Of a stretch of 64,000 nt of DNA, positions 17,462 to 25,970 are shown in pieces (within the stretch, counting starts at the first letter, position 1; the number at the start of each line of letters is the position of its first letter). The notes beneath the pieces are model-generated. The model was not told the origin of the DNA and made no database searches. It was given only the letters and a program-made list of their open reading frames with translations. Source of the stretch: an uncultured Bacteroidota bacterium. GTDB lineage: Bacteria > Bacteroidota > Bacteroidia > Flavobacteriales > Flavobacteriaceae. The stretch covers positions 1-64,000 of the forward strand of contig CACCLB010000006.1 of assembly GCA_902546725.1 (NCBI GenBank). The letters run 5' to 3'. The translations under genes were made by a program, and so were the position numbers.

Positions 17462-19513
17462 TTAATTTAGTGATATATTAAATCCCAAGTAAAAGTTACG
17501 CCCTGGTGCAGGCTCATAAAACCTTGACCCAAAAGCATTCAGACGAATATTATCGTAATAGGTTGTGTTGAGCAAGTTATTTATCCCTCCCAGAAAATCA
17601 ATTTCACCCCAGGATACTCGGACTGTTTTTTGGGCTTGAAAACGCAGCTTTTGAAACGATTGTACGGCAACACTATTTGAATTATTTGCATAAAACTCAC
17701 CAACATGTTCTCCTGAGAGTACCCATTTCCAATCTGTATTGGTCGAATATTGAAGCTGTAAGAAGAGTTGGCCATTGGGTATTCCAGGAAGGCTATTGCC
17801 ATTGAGGTCGTCCTCCGCTTTTTGCCCTTCAAATTGGTATTGTGCTTGGGTTAAACTGGCTTGTAACCCCCATTGCTTCCACTGATACGAGGCGGCTAGC
17901 TCTAAGCCATAACGCCTTGTCGCGCCAGCATTTTGGTAAAAAGACCTTCCAGGAAAGGCTTCCAATTCATAAGGTAATATCTCATTTGAACTTTTGATGT
18001 AGAAGGTTGTGGCTTCAAAGTACCCAGAGCTTCCTTGAGTTTTCCATCCCAATTCGTAATTAATCGCTTTGGAAGGGTCTAAATCCAAATTCAAGCCTTC
18101 ACCACCAGTAGGATTGGCTGAAAGTTCAGAAAGTGTAGGGGTTTCAAAGCTGCTTGAAAAATTGATAAAAAGACGATGTGCTCTTGAGAGGGCATAACTC
18201 ATTCCAATACTTGGGTTTAGAACTGTATACTCCTGAATTTCTGGTTGAGTATCGGCTCCAAGGGTTTGGTAATCCAACCGCAGTCCTGTTCTGATTAAGA
18301 GTTTATCCCATTGAAGGTCATCCAACAAGGATATCCCTACATTCCCAAAACGTTCTAATTGAGAAAACACATTATCCCCTTGCATTCCTTGAAGGTTTTG
18401 AAAACGATCTCTTTGATCGCGTTGACCATTGGTTTCAAAACCCAGCTGCCATCTATGTGTCAATTTGGATTGAGTTTCTTCATAGCTTAGACGAGATCCT
18501 AAGCCGTAATAATTTCTAAACAAATCTATGATTCCCCCATTTTTAAATGGTAGTTTACCATAAAAATCTCTAAAGCTGTAAAAAGCATAGCTGTCAAGGC
18601 TCCATTGGCTCCCCCATTCTTGTTCCCAGCGCATTCCAATTTTAAATTGATCGATTTTTTCAAAAGTGTTATAATCTAGATTCCGCTGTCGTGCTTGACG
18701 AAAGTCAGCTTCTGTTTCGTCCAGCTTTAACCCCCCGGCATCTTCAGCCTTTGGACTGTTAGTATAATTTAGCTGAAAATTTATTTTAGATCGAGAGCTA
18801 AATGAATGCTTGATTTTAGCATTAAATACATTTTGCTTTAAACCGCTAAAGGCTCTAAAACCGTCAGTAGTGGTTCTGTTTAAGTGGAAAAGTGCTGTGG
18901 TTTTTGCCCCTTTTAGTTGGGTGGTCAATTGATAATTTTGATACCCATAAGATCCAAAGGTACTTCTGAATCTAGTTGACGCTCCATCCAAACTGTCCAA
19001 AGTATTTAAATACAACACCCCTCCTGCTGCGTTCCCGTACAAACTTGCCGATGGCCCTCTAAGAACTTCTAGGCGGCTGAGTAGTCCCAAAGGAAGATTG
19101 TCCACTTGACCTTGTCCATCTGGTGTAGTTTCAGGTATCCCGTCTACTATAATTTTTACTCCTCTTATTCCAAAAGCTGCTCTGGATCCGAATCCTCTGA
19201 TTGAAAGCCTTAAATCCTGTGCGTAATTGTTTGCATTTAATGAAAATAATCCAGGTACAGCTCTTAAATATTCTTGAAGTGATAATTGCTGTTGAAATCC
19301 CTGAAGGGGAATCAAATCAATTGAGCTGACAGAAGCGGGTATTAACAAGCGAGAGGTTTTTAATTTCGGAGCTTGTAAGGCTACTTCTTCCAAAGTAATG
19401 GTTGAGGTCTGAGATGGAGCTTGACCAAAAAAGAGGCCGGGGAGTGTCAATAAACAAATTAAAACGCTTGGTTTCAAAATTGCAATCAAGGGGTAAATAT
19501 TCTTTTCTAGCAT
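17462..19513 (-). CDS. TonB-dependent outer-membrane receptor
   Basis: 683 residues. The signal peptide ends near LFFGQA, followed by a plug domain (about 45-165; RLSIRGFGSRAAFGIRGVKI and LRGPSASLYGNAAGGV are standard plug motifs) and a 22-strand-type barrel ending NFYLGFNISLN. There is no N-terminal carboxypeptidase-like domain, so it is an iron/siderophore- or vitamin-type receptor rather than SusC. No partner gene lies beside it that would reveal the ligand; the PBP4 gene follows 40 bp downstream. Confidence 0.9.
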   Translation of the reverse strand: MLEKNIYPLIAILKPSVLICLLTLPGLFFGQAPSQTSTITLEEVALQAPKLKTSRLLIPASVSSIDLIPLQGFQQQLSLQEYLRAVPGLFSLNANNYAQDLRLSIRGFGSRAAFGIRGVKIIVDGIPETTPDGQGQVDNLPLGLLSRLEVLRGPSASLYGNAAGGVLYLNTLDSLDGASTRFRSTFGSYGYQNYQLTTQLKGAKTTALFHLNRTTTDGFRAFSGLKQNVFNAKIKHSFSSRSKINFQLNYTNSPKAEDAGGLKLDETEADFRQARQRNLDYNTFEKIDQFKIGMRWEQEWGSQWSLDSYAFYSFRDFYGKLPFKNGGIIDLFRNYYGLGSRLSYEETQSKLTHRWQLGFETNGQRDQRDRFQNLQGMQGDNVFSQLERFGNVGISLLDDLQWDKLLIRTGLRLDYQTLGADTQPEIQEYTVLNPSIGMSYALSRAHRLFINFSSSFETPTLSELSANPTGGEGLNLDLDPSKAINYELGWKTQGSSGYFEATTFYIKSSNEILPYELEAFPGRSFYQNAGATRRYGLELAASYQWKQWGLQASLTQAQYQFEGQKAEDDLNGNSLPGIPNGQLFLQLQYSTNTDWKWVLSGEHVGEFYANNSNSVAVQSFQKLRFQAQKTVRVSWGEIDFLGGINNLLNTTYYDNIRLNAFGSRFYEPAPGRNFYLGFNISLN

Positions 19514-19517
19514 TTGT

Positions 19518-19525
19518 TAAATTTG
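19518..19525 (+). promoter_or_regulatory. -7 element TAAATTTG
   Basis: Exact match to TAnnTTTG, 16 nt before the start of the small membrane protein gene. A -33 TTG at the usual distance is not evident. Confidence 0.4.
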
Positions 19526-19541
19526 TGCTAAGATAAGGATT

Positions 19542-19790
19542 ATGTATCTATCAGAACCAGAAGAAATTGTTGCTTATGTAGTATGCATCGCTATAATCAT
19601 AGGCTTTGGTGTAACTACTTATATGGAAATTAAAAACACTGTCTATGAGGAGAAACAAAAGCACAAAGTACAAAAGGAAAATGAGGAAAAAATCAAGACC
19701 TTAATCTCCTACTTTAAGGCTAAAAAGAAACTAATCGATACCGTAGCCAAACTCAATCGAGCTAAGAAAGAGGGGAAATCAGAAAATTAA
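19542..19790 (+). CDS. small membrane protein with coiled-coil tail
   Basis: 82 residues: one membrane segment (about 9-27), then a highly charged Lys/Glu helix likely to be a coiled coil on the cytoplasmic side (positive residues follow the segment). No known family is recognised. It lies divergently from the TonB receptor and 41 bp before the pirin gene, which has its own -7 element in between. The coding frame is open with Flavobacterium-like codon use. Confidence 0.6.
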   Translation: MYLSEPEEIVAYVVCIAIIIGFGVTTYMEIKNTVYEEKQKHKVQKENEEKIKTLISYFKAKKKLIDTVAKLNRAKKEGKSEN

Positions 19791-19793
19791 CAC

Positions 19794-19801
19794 TACATTT
19801 G
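19794..19801 (+). promoter_or_regulatory. -7 element TACATTTG before pirin gene
   Basis: Exact TAnnTTTG match 30 nt upstream of the pirin start codon, straddling the end of the preceding gene. No convincing -33 element is seen. Confidence 0.4.
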
Positions 19802-19831
19802 TACCTACAACAGTTGTGTTAATAAAACGAT

Positions 19832-20548
19832 ATGAAAAAGACCTACCACAGTTCCTCAAGCCGTGGCGAAGCTAATCACGGATGGCTTCACGCCAAACAT
19901 TCTTTTAGCTTTGCTAGTTATTTTAATCCAGAGCGGGTTCAATTTGGGGTATTAAGAGTTTTGAATGACGATATAATTGCTCCAGGTATGGGTTTTGGTC
20001 CGCATCCGCACGACAATATGGAAATCATTACCATTCCATTGGAAGGGGCTTTAGAGCACAAAGACAGTATGGATAATGTAGGTGTCATTGAAGCGGATGA
20101 AATTCAGGTAATGAGCGCAGGTACGGGCGTTTATCACAGTGAATACAATAAAAATAAAGATCAGTCAGTCAATTTATTACAGCTCTGGGTTTTTCCTCAT
20201 ACGCAAAACGTAAGTCCCCGCTACGATCAAAAAAGCATAAAGGAACTCAAAACACCCAATGCATTCTACCCAATAGTAACTCCCAATCCTGAGGGTCCTG
20301 CAATGTGGATACATCAAGATGCATGGTTTCATTTAGGTGAATTTGATAAGGAAACTGAGGTTGAATACAGCATTCATAAGGAGGGAAATGGTGTTTATGC
20401 TTTTGTGATTGATGGAGAAGGAAATGTTGCTGGGCAAGATTTGAGTAAAAGAGACGCTCTTGGAATATGGGATACCCAATCATTTTCAATTACTGCAAAA
20501 AAAGATTCCCGTATTTTATTACTAGAAGTTCCAATGCAACAATTATGA
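19832..20548 (+). CDS. pirin family protein
   Basis: 238 residues, bicupin. The N-terminal pirin signature includes the metal ligands in GFGPHPHDNMEIITI and the later GTGVYHSEYN, giving a His3-Glu iron site as in E. coli YhhW, which has quercetinase activity. The C-terminal cupin is the short lid-like version of YhhW. It is a cytoplasmic protein; physiological substrate unknown. It ends in an ATGA overlap with a 48-codon gene, so the two are translationally coupled. Confidence 0.9.
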   Translation: MKKTYHSSSSRGEANHGWLHAKHSFSFASYFNPERVQFGVLRVLNDDIIAPGMGFGPHPHDNMEIITIPLEGALEHKDSMDNVGVIEADEIQVMSAGTGVYHSEYNKNKDQSVNLLQLWVFPHTQNVSPRYDQKSIKELKTPNAFYPIVTPNPEGPAMWIHQDAWFHLGEFDKETEVEYSIHKEGNGVYAFVIDGEGNVAGQDLSKRDALGIWDTQSFSITAKKDSRILLLEVPMQQL

Positions 20549-20691
20549 ATTCAAAACAGCTTTCAGCCAAAGAACTCCTTGAGTTAATCAACAATTTAAT
20601 TGAGACAGGTCAGTACAACGACAGTGTGCATAAAATCAAGCTGATGACTGCTCGAGACGTAATTGAGAAAATTCTAGAATCAGAATTTTAG
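20545..20691 (+). CDS. small protein coupled to pirin
   Basis: 48 codons starting at the ATG that overlaps the pirin stop (ATGA). The product is helical and charged (SAKELLELINNLIETGQYND, then a basic stretch and DVIEKILESEF) with no membrane segment. An upstream in-frame ATG at 20467 lies inside pirin and is less likely. No family is recognised; the overlap and absence of stops support a real coupled gene. Confidence 0.55.
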   Translation: MNSKQLSAKELLELINNLIETGQYNDSVHKIKLMTARDVIEKILESEF

Positions 20692-20828
20692 TTCACTTCA
20701 TTCTTTGGTTAATATATTCAAAGGCGACAAATCACCTTTAGTGATTGAGGAATGCAGCAATAGACGATTCAACACTATTAAAATTGTTTTGACGACCCTC
20801 ATCTTGCTTTCAAAGAACTGTGTTTTAC

Positions 20829-20836
20829 TATCTTTA
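20829..20836 (+). promoter_or_regulatory. -7 element TATCTTTA before nucleoside transporter
   Basis: TATCTTTA lies 16 nt before ATG 20853, with a TTG about 22 nt upstream of it. This position argues that translation begins at 20853 and not at the in-frame ATG at 20820, which would lie upstream of the transcript start. Confidence 0.45.
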
Positions 20837-20852
20837 CACGGACTACATTGGT

Positions 20853-22172
20853 ATGGATTTAATCCCAAGTTCTGGATTTACTGTTACATCGCTCTTCAGG
20901 GGTATGATGGGCATGTTGGTTCTCCTATTAATTGCTTATCTGTTTAGCAATGATAGAAAGCGAATTGCATGGAAAACCGTTGGCCTGGGATTGCTTTCTC
21001 AAATAATTATTGCCATAGGTGTACTAAAAGTCAATTGGGTCAAAGGATTGTTCGAGGGCTTAGGAGGGTTCTTTATTAGTGTGCTAGAATATACAGGGGA
21101 AGGTGCAAAAATGTTATTGGGTGAATTTGGAGATGTTGATCAATACGGCTTTATCTTTGTCTTTCAAGCCTTACCAGTAATTATTTTCTTTTCTGCCTTA
21201 AGCTCAATTCTCTATTATTTTGGGATTATCCAAAAGGTTGTAGGCTTTTTAGCCTGGATCCTCACTAAACTTCTTAAAATTTCTGGAACTGAGAGCCTCT
21301 CCGTGGCAGGAAATATATTTTTAGGTCAAACAGAAGCCCCTCTAATGATCAAAGCTTATCTAGAAAAAATGAATCGATCAGAGCTTTTTTTGGTTATGGT
21401 TGGTGGCATGGCGACTGTAGCTGGAAGTGTTTTAGGCGCATATATCGGCTTTTTGGGAGGCAATGATCCTGTACAGCGTTTGGAGTTTGCCAAGAGTCTT
21501 CTTGCCGCTTCTGTCATGGCTGCACCAGGAGCTGTTGCTATCGCAAAAATTATCTACCCTCAGACTGAGGAAATTCAGACCAATGTTCATGTTTCACGCG
21601 ATAAAATTGGATCAAATTTTTTATCTGCCATTTCCATAGGAACTGGTGAGGGAGTTAAAATGGCTGTAAATGTAGGTGCTATGCTTTTAGTCTTTATCGC
21701 ACTTATTGCCATGCTCAGTGGTATATTGTCAAGCTTTGGTGAATTTATTGGACTAAACACATGGATTGCAGAGCATACTATTTACCAAAATTTCTCCATT
21801 GAGTTTATCTTAGGCTATTTGTTTGCTCCACTGATGTGGATCATCGGAGTAGCCAAGGAAGATATGGCCTTGATGGGACAACTCATCGGGGTTAAATTGG
21901 TAGCCAGTGAGTTTGTAGGTTATACTCAATTGGTCAGCTTAAAAGACAGTGCTAGTGCGATTCACCTCAACTATCAGAAATCTGTGATCATGGCAACCTA
22001 TATGCTTTGTGGGTTTGCAAACTTTGCCTCTATAGGAATACAAGTAGGTGGGATAGGAATTATTGCTCCTAAAATCCGGAAAACATTAACCGAACTCGGA
22101 TTTAAAGCTATGATCGCAGGAACCATAGTTTCCCTGATGTCCGCAACCATAGCCGGCATTATTTTAGGTTAA
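20853..22172 (+). CDS. concentrative nucleoside transporter (NupC/CNT family)
   Basis: 439 residues, polytopic. The CNT architecture is clear: an N-terminal three-helix part, the gate domain (TGEGAKMLLGEFGD, with FVFQALPVIIFFSALSSILY) and the core SLSVAGNIFLGQTEAPLMIK whose Gln-Thr-Glu binds nucleoside and Na+. The second half repeat with SIGTGEGVKMAVNVGAMLLVF is also present. It imports nucleosides with Na+ or H+ across the inner membrane. The start is placed at the second in-frame ATG because a promoter-like element lies between the two. A Na+/solute symporter gene converges 5 bp downstream. Confidence 0.9.
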   Translation: MDLIPSSGFTVTSLFRGMMGMLVLLLIAYLFSNDRKRIAWKTVGLGLLSQIIIAIGVLKVNWVKGLFEGLGGFFISVLEYTGEGAKMLLGEFGDVDQYGFIFVFQALPVIIFFSALSSILYYFGIIQKVVGFLAWILTKLLKISGTESLSVAGNIFLGQTEAPLMIKAYLEKMNRSELFLVMVGGMATVAGSVLGAYIGFLGGNDPVQRLEFAKSLLAASVMAAPGAVAIAKIIYPQTEEIQTNVHVSRDKIGSNFLSAISIGTGEGVKMAVNVGAMLLVFIALIAMLSGILSSFGEFIGLNTWIAEHTIYQNFSIEFILGYLFAPLMWIIGVAKEDMALMGQLIGVKLVASEFVGYTQLVSLKDSASAIHLNYQKSVIMATYMLCGFANFASIGIQVGGIGIIAPKIRKTLTELGFKAMIAGTIVSLMSATIAGIILG

Positions 22173-22177
22173 AAACA

Positions 22178-24001
22178 CTATAAAATCTTTACCCTGATTT
22201 TTTTCCACGTTTTGATCAAGAAATAAGCTGAAACTAATGCCAAAACTGACAGTGGTAAAGCCAATTGGTAATCTCCATAGATAAAGTAACCCGTAGCAAA
22301 CATCACACTGTATATCATCAAACAACCCAGCAACATGGCAATTATTCCCGATGGAACCGTCCAGCCTTGCTCTCCCTCTTTAAGATTTTCTCCATCTTTA
22401 TCCGCTGCATCTATTACTTTTTTCCATCCAGGTCCTCCCGGTTGAATTTTAGTGTAGAAAGAGCGTAAGACCTCATTGCTTTCAGCGGGTGTCAGTAAGG
22501 TGGTGAGAAGCCAAAGGGAGGTTGTCACAAAAACAACAAAAGGAAATTCAGCCCAAGCTGGTAAAACTCCTTCTACACCAAATAAGGCTTCTTTTACTCC
22601 GAAAGCGGGAATTGCTAAAAGCAAAGAAATAAAACCAGAGGCAACCATCGCTACAATCTCACTCCAAGCGTTAATTCGCCACCAAAACCATCTCAATATA
22701 AAGATCAATCCTGTTCCTGCACCAAAAACCAAAAGAAGATTAAAGAGCTGCATCGCATTCTGAAGCAGAAGTGCTAGTAAAGTACTCAACGCCATCAAAA
22801 TTACGGTTGATATTCTTCCTACTGCTACCAATCTTTTTTGTGAAGCATCAGGATTGATTTGCCTTTTGTAAAAGTCATAAACTACATATGATGATCCCCA
22901 ATTCAACTGCGTTGATATGGTGCTCATATAGGCCGATATTAACGAAGCCAATACCAAGCCTAAAAGTCCAGTGGGAAGTTTAGTAAGCATGGCGGGATAG
23001 GCCAAATCATGTCCGAGTTTATCTGCTGTAATGTTTGGAAAAGCTGTCTGTATGCTATTGAGGTCGGGAAAAACAACCAGTGAAGCCAAAGCGACCAAAA
23101 TCCATGGCCAAGGTCTTAACGCATAGTGCATGATGTTAAAAAAGAAAGTCGCTCCTATGGCGTGATTTTCATCTTTTGCAGCAAGCATTCGTTGGGCTAT
23201 ATAGCCCCCTCCTCCTGGCTCTGCCCCAGGATACCATGAACTCCACCACTGCACTGCAAGAGGAATAATTAGTAGTGTGATCAGTGCTTCACGATTGCCA
23301 AAATCAGGTAAAATGGAAATTTTACCCACTACATTTTCATGAGCAAGCAAGGATTCAATTCCTCCAACTTCTGGAAGATTTACTAAGTAATATGCCGCAC
23401 CTATTGCTCCCCCCATAGCGACAAAGAACAAGATTAGGTCTGTATAAACAACCCCTTTAAATCCACCTATCGCACTGAAGGTCACCGTAACTAAGCCTGC
23501 CGTGATTACCGTTTGCCAAGGTTCTAAACCCAGCATAATACCCCCTATTTTAATTGCTGCTAAGGTTACCGCTGACATGGTAATTACATTAAAAATAATT
23601 CCTAAATATATTGCTCTAAATTTTCTAAGAAAACTCGCAGGTTTGCCTCCATAACGAAGCTCGTAAAACTCCAAGTCCGTATTTACATTGGATTTTCTCC
23701 AAAGCTTAGCATACACAAAAACAGTTAGTAAACCGGTAATTAAAAAGGCCCACCAAACCCAATTCCCTGACACCCCATTGGTTCTTACAATGTCCGTTAC
23801 CAAATTAGGCGTATCAGTAGAAAAAGTAGTTGCTACCATCGAAAGTCCTAAAAGCCACCAAGGCATGCTTCTCCCCGATAGAAAAAATTCGTTTGCATTT
23901 TTCCCAGAGGTCTTAGATACGTAAATTCCAATTCCCAAGGATACTGCAAAAAATAAAAATATAATTAGCCAATCCAGTGTTGCTAATTCCATAAGATTCA
24001 T
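22178..24001 (-). CDS. sodium:solute symporter (SSS family)
   Basis: 607 residues, about 14 membrane segments. The SSS core is visible from residue 10: FLSGRSMPWWLLGLSMVATT with the Na+-binding helix, TFSAIGGFKGVVYTDLILFF in the middle, and AYMSTISTQLNWGSSYVVYD at helix 8. The protein belongs to the long SSS group with extra C-terminal helices. It imports a small organic solute (sugar, amino acid, sialic acid or similar) with Na+, but the ligand cannot be read. It is a single gene between divergent and convergent neighbours. Confidence 0.9.
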   Translation of the reverse strand: MNLMELATLDWLIIFLFFAVSLGIGIYVSKTSGKNANEFFLSGRSMPWWLLGLSMVATTFSTDTPNLVTDIVRTNGVSGNWVWWAFLITGLLTVFVYAKLWRKSNVNTDLEFYELRYGGKPASFLRKFRAIYLGIIFNVITMSAVTLAAIKIGGIMLGLEPWQTVITAGLVTVTFSAIGGFKGVVYTDLILFFVAMGGAIGAAYYLVNLPEVGGIESLLAHENVVGKISILPDFGNREALITLLIIPLAVQWWSSWYPGAEPGGGGYIAQRMLAAKDENHAIGATFFFNIMHYALRPWPWILVALASLVVFPDLNSIQTAFPNITADKLGHDLAYPAMLTKLPTGLLGLVLASLISAYMSTISTQLNWGSSYVVYDFYKRQINPDASQKRLVAVGRISTVILMALSTLLALLLQNAMQLFNLLLVFGAGTGLIFILRWFWWRINAWSEIVAMVASGFISLLLAIPAFGVKEALFGVEGVLPAWAEFPFVVFVTTSLWLLTTLLTPAESNEVLRSFYTKIQPGGPGWKKVIDAADKDGENLKEGEQGWTVPSGIIAMLLGCLMIYSVMFATGYFIYGDYQLALPLSVLALVSAYFLIKTWKKIRVKIL

Positions 24002-24086
24002 TTATTTGATTCATTTAAAGATAGATAAAAAACGGTCTCGGCATTAAATAGTTGTTAAAAGGCTTTAAAATCACTCAAATTCATCC

Positions 24087-24094
24087 TAGGTTTG
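24087..24094 (+). promoter_or_regulatory. -7 element TAGGTTTG
   Basis: Exact TAnnTTTG match, 23 nt before the start of the secreted-protein gene; the -33 element is not clear. Confidence 0.4.
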
Positions 24095-24117
24095 TCGTGT
24101 GTAATTGCTGATTTTCA

Positions 24118-24786
24118 ATGAGAAAGCTTATTTTATATCTTGCTTTGATTCCCTCCCTAGGGGTAAACCTCCTCTCGGGTCAAATTGTTGGTGAATCTAA
24201 AGAGACACCCAAGTTACTGCTTCCTCCGCCTGAAAACAAAGCACCTAGCTTACTCGCACCCAAAAAACAAAAACAATTTCTCTCTGAAGATTTTTTTAAT
24301 CCAAAATTGGAATTTAAAGACCCTAAAAGCGATCTAAACAACCCCCCTATCAATTTTGGGAGAGGTGAACAATTTCTAGATCCAGGAAAACAATACCTGA
24401 ATCGTCTAAATCGACGTCCTGAAAAGGAAAAAAATCCAAATCAATTTAAGGTTGATCAATATTTGGGGGACTTCCGAAATAATGGAAAGTTTGTTCAAAT
24501 TGCGGTTCGTGATCATGAATCCCCTGATGGTGATCTAATACGGATTATGCTTAATGACCAGGAAGTGGTGCCACAAGTTCTCTTATTAGAACGTTTTAAA
24601 ACGATCTCTATTGACTTAGTCCCAGGTTTTAATAAAATTGATTTTGTTGCCCTTAATCAAGGTGAATCTGGGCCGAATACCGCTGAGGTACGCGTTTTTG
24701 ACGATGAAGGTAAACTAGTTGGAGCCAATCGGTGGAACCTTGCAACTGGAGTAAAAGCAACCTATATAATCGTTAAAGAAAACTAA
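24118..24786 (+). CDS. secreted protein of unknown function
   Basis: 222 residues. A signal peptide (about 1-22, ending LLSGQ) is followed by a Pro/Lys/Leu-rich low-complexity stretch (about 30-110) and then a compact beta-rich domain (about 110-222, KFVQIAVRDHESPDGDLIRI onwards) ending TYIIVKEN. The second domain has the feel of an immunoglobulin-like or C2-like beta sandwich, with an RDHESPDGD loop that could bind Ca2+ (inference). No family is recognised. It converges tightly (3 bp) with the Tat-aminotransferase gene. Confidence 0.65.
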   Translation: MRKLILYLALIPSLGVNLLSGQIVGESKETPKLLLPPPENKAPSLLAPKKQKQFLSEDFFNPKLEFKDPKSDLNNPPINFGRGEQFLDPGKQYLNRLNRRPEKEKNPNQFKVDQYLGDFRNNGKFVQIAVRDHESPDGDLIRIMLNDQEVVPQVLLLERFKTISIDLVPGFNKIDFVALNQGESGPNTAEVRVFDDEGKLVGANRWNLATGVKATYIIVKEN

Positions 24787-24789
24787 GGC

Positions 24790-25902
24790 TTAAGCTTGGT
24801 AAATTTCAAGCATCCCTTTGATGAATAAGTCAACCTCTTCAGAAGTTCCTGTACTGATTCTACACCAATCGTAAAAGGGAGGAAAAGGCCTTCCTATTCG
24901 TACACCCTTCTCCAGCATGGCCGGTCCCAATGCTCTTATATCCCGTTTTGAATGAAAAAATATAAAATTGGTATGCGATGTAACATAATCGAGTTTGAGG
25001 TGGTCTAAAAGTTTGTATATCCGCTGTTTTGCCTCTTTATTCTTGTTCAGAGAGAAGTTGTAAAACTCCTCATCTTTAAGTGCTTCCTTAGCTGCCTCAA
25101 CAGCGAGTACATTACTCATCGCAACGACATTCTGACGAATTTGCTGTGCTATTTCAGGTTTGGCAATCAGGTAACCTACTCTCAAGCCTGCCATGCCATA
25201 AACCTTGGAAAAAGTCTTTGAAACAATCACATTATCCCCTCGCTTTACCGCGTCTATCATACTGGGATAATTCGGCTCTTCAATAAAATCGTAATAGGCC
25301 TCATCTGAAAAGACTATCGTTTTTTTACTCGCTACACCGCAAAAATCCACAAGCTTTTGAGCTGGAACTAAGGTGCCTGTTGGATTATTAGGATTGCATA
25401 GGAATACCAATTTTGTCTTTGAGGAAATTTGTTTTTCGATGGCGTCCAAGTCATATCCTTTATCTTCCCCCACGGGTACCCATTTTACCGTAGCTCCCCA
25501 CTGTTCTGCATAATTCATCATCGCTAAAAAAGTGGGCTGTCCCGAAATGATTTCTCCTCCGTTTGCTGCAAAAGTAATCCCCGCTACTTTTAATCCCTCT
25601 GTGGAACCCCCTGTAACGATGATTGATTCAGGAGATACTCCGTGCTTTTTCGCTAATTGTTCTGCTAAATCATCTGAATATGCGTAAGGATATCGACAAG
25701 CGTGTTCAAAAGAGTTCTTTATCCGTTCTCTCACCCGCTTCGAAGGACCGTAAGGATTTTCATTTGAACTCAGTCGAATTATGGGTTCCAAACTTCTCGG
25801 TTGGAAGTTTTCTTTTTCCTGAGCAGTTAAAAGGGTAGATGGTGCCAGCATCAATCCTCCAATTCCCATTGAGGCTTTAAGCCAGTCTCTTCGTGATTGC
25901 AT
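24790..25902 (-). CDS. Tat-exported aminotransferase, HisC-like (class I/II)
   Basis: 370 residues. It begins with a twin-arginine signal (SRRDWLKA, then a hydrophobic GIGGLMLAPSTLL stretch and TAQ cleavage site). The mature part is a fold-type I PLP enzyme closest in appearance to histidinol-phosphate aminotransferase: SSNENPYGPS, FLCNPNNPTGTLV, SDEAYYDF, and the PLP lysine in VSKTFSKVYGMAGLRVGY. The C-terminal Arg that binds the substrate carboxylate is present (CRISTGT). Export of a PLP aminotransferase by Tat is unusual for a biosynthetic HisC, so a periplasmic amino-acid role is more likely than histidine synthesis. Confidence 0.87.
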   Translation of the reverse strand: MQSRRDWLKASMGIGGLMLAPSTLLTAQEKENFQPRSLEPIIRLSSNENPYGPSKRVRERIKNSFEHACRYPYAYSDDLAEQLAKKHGVSPESIIVTGGSTEGLKVAGITFAANGGEIISGQPTFLAMMNYAEQWGATVKWVPVGEDKGYDLDAIEKQISSKTKLVFLCNPNNPTGTLVPAQKLVDFCGVASKKTIVFSDEAYYDFIEEPNYPSMIDAVKRGDNVIVSKTFSKVYGMAGLRVGYLIAKPEIAQQIRQNVVAMSNVLAVEAAKEALKDEEFYNFSLNKNKEAKQRIYKLLDHLKLDYVTSHTNFIFFHSKRDIRALGPAMLEKGVRIGRPFPPFYDWCRISTGTSEEVDLFIKGMLEIYQA

Positions 25903-25970
25903 GTTTATTGGTTTTCTATAAAGTTCAATTTTTTTTAAATGAAAACAAAATTAAATCTTTACTTTACTGT

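Noticed and set aside
25893-25970. Longer N-terminus for the alanine symporter
   Set aside because: It overlaps the divergent aminotransferase start codon and adds sequence without family similarity.
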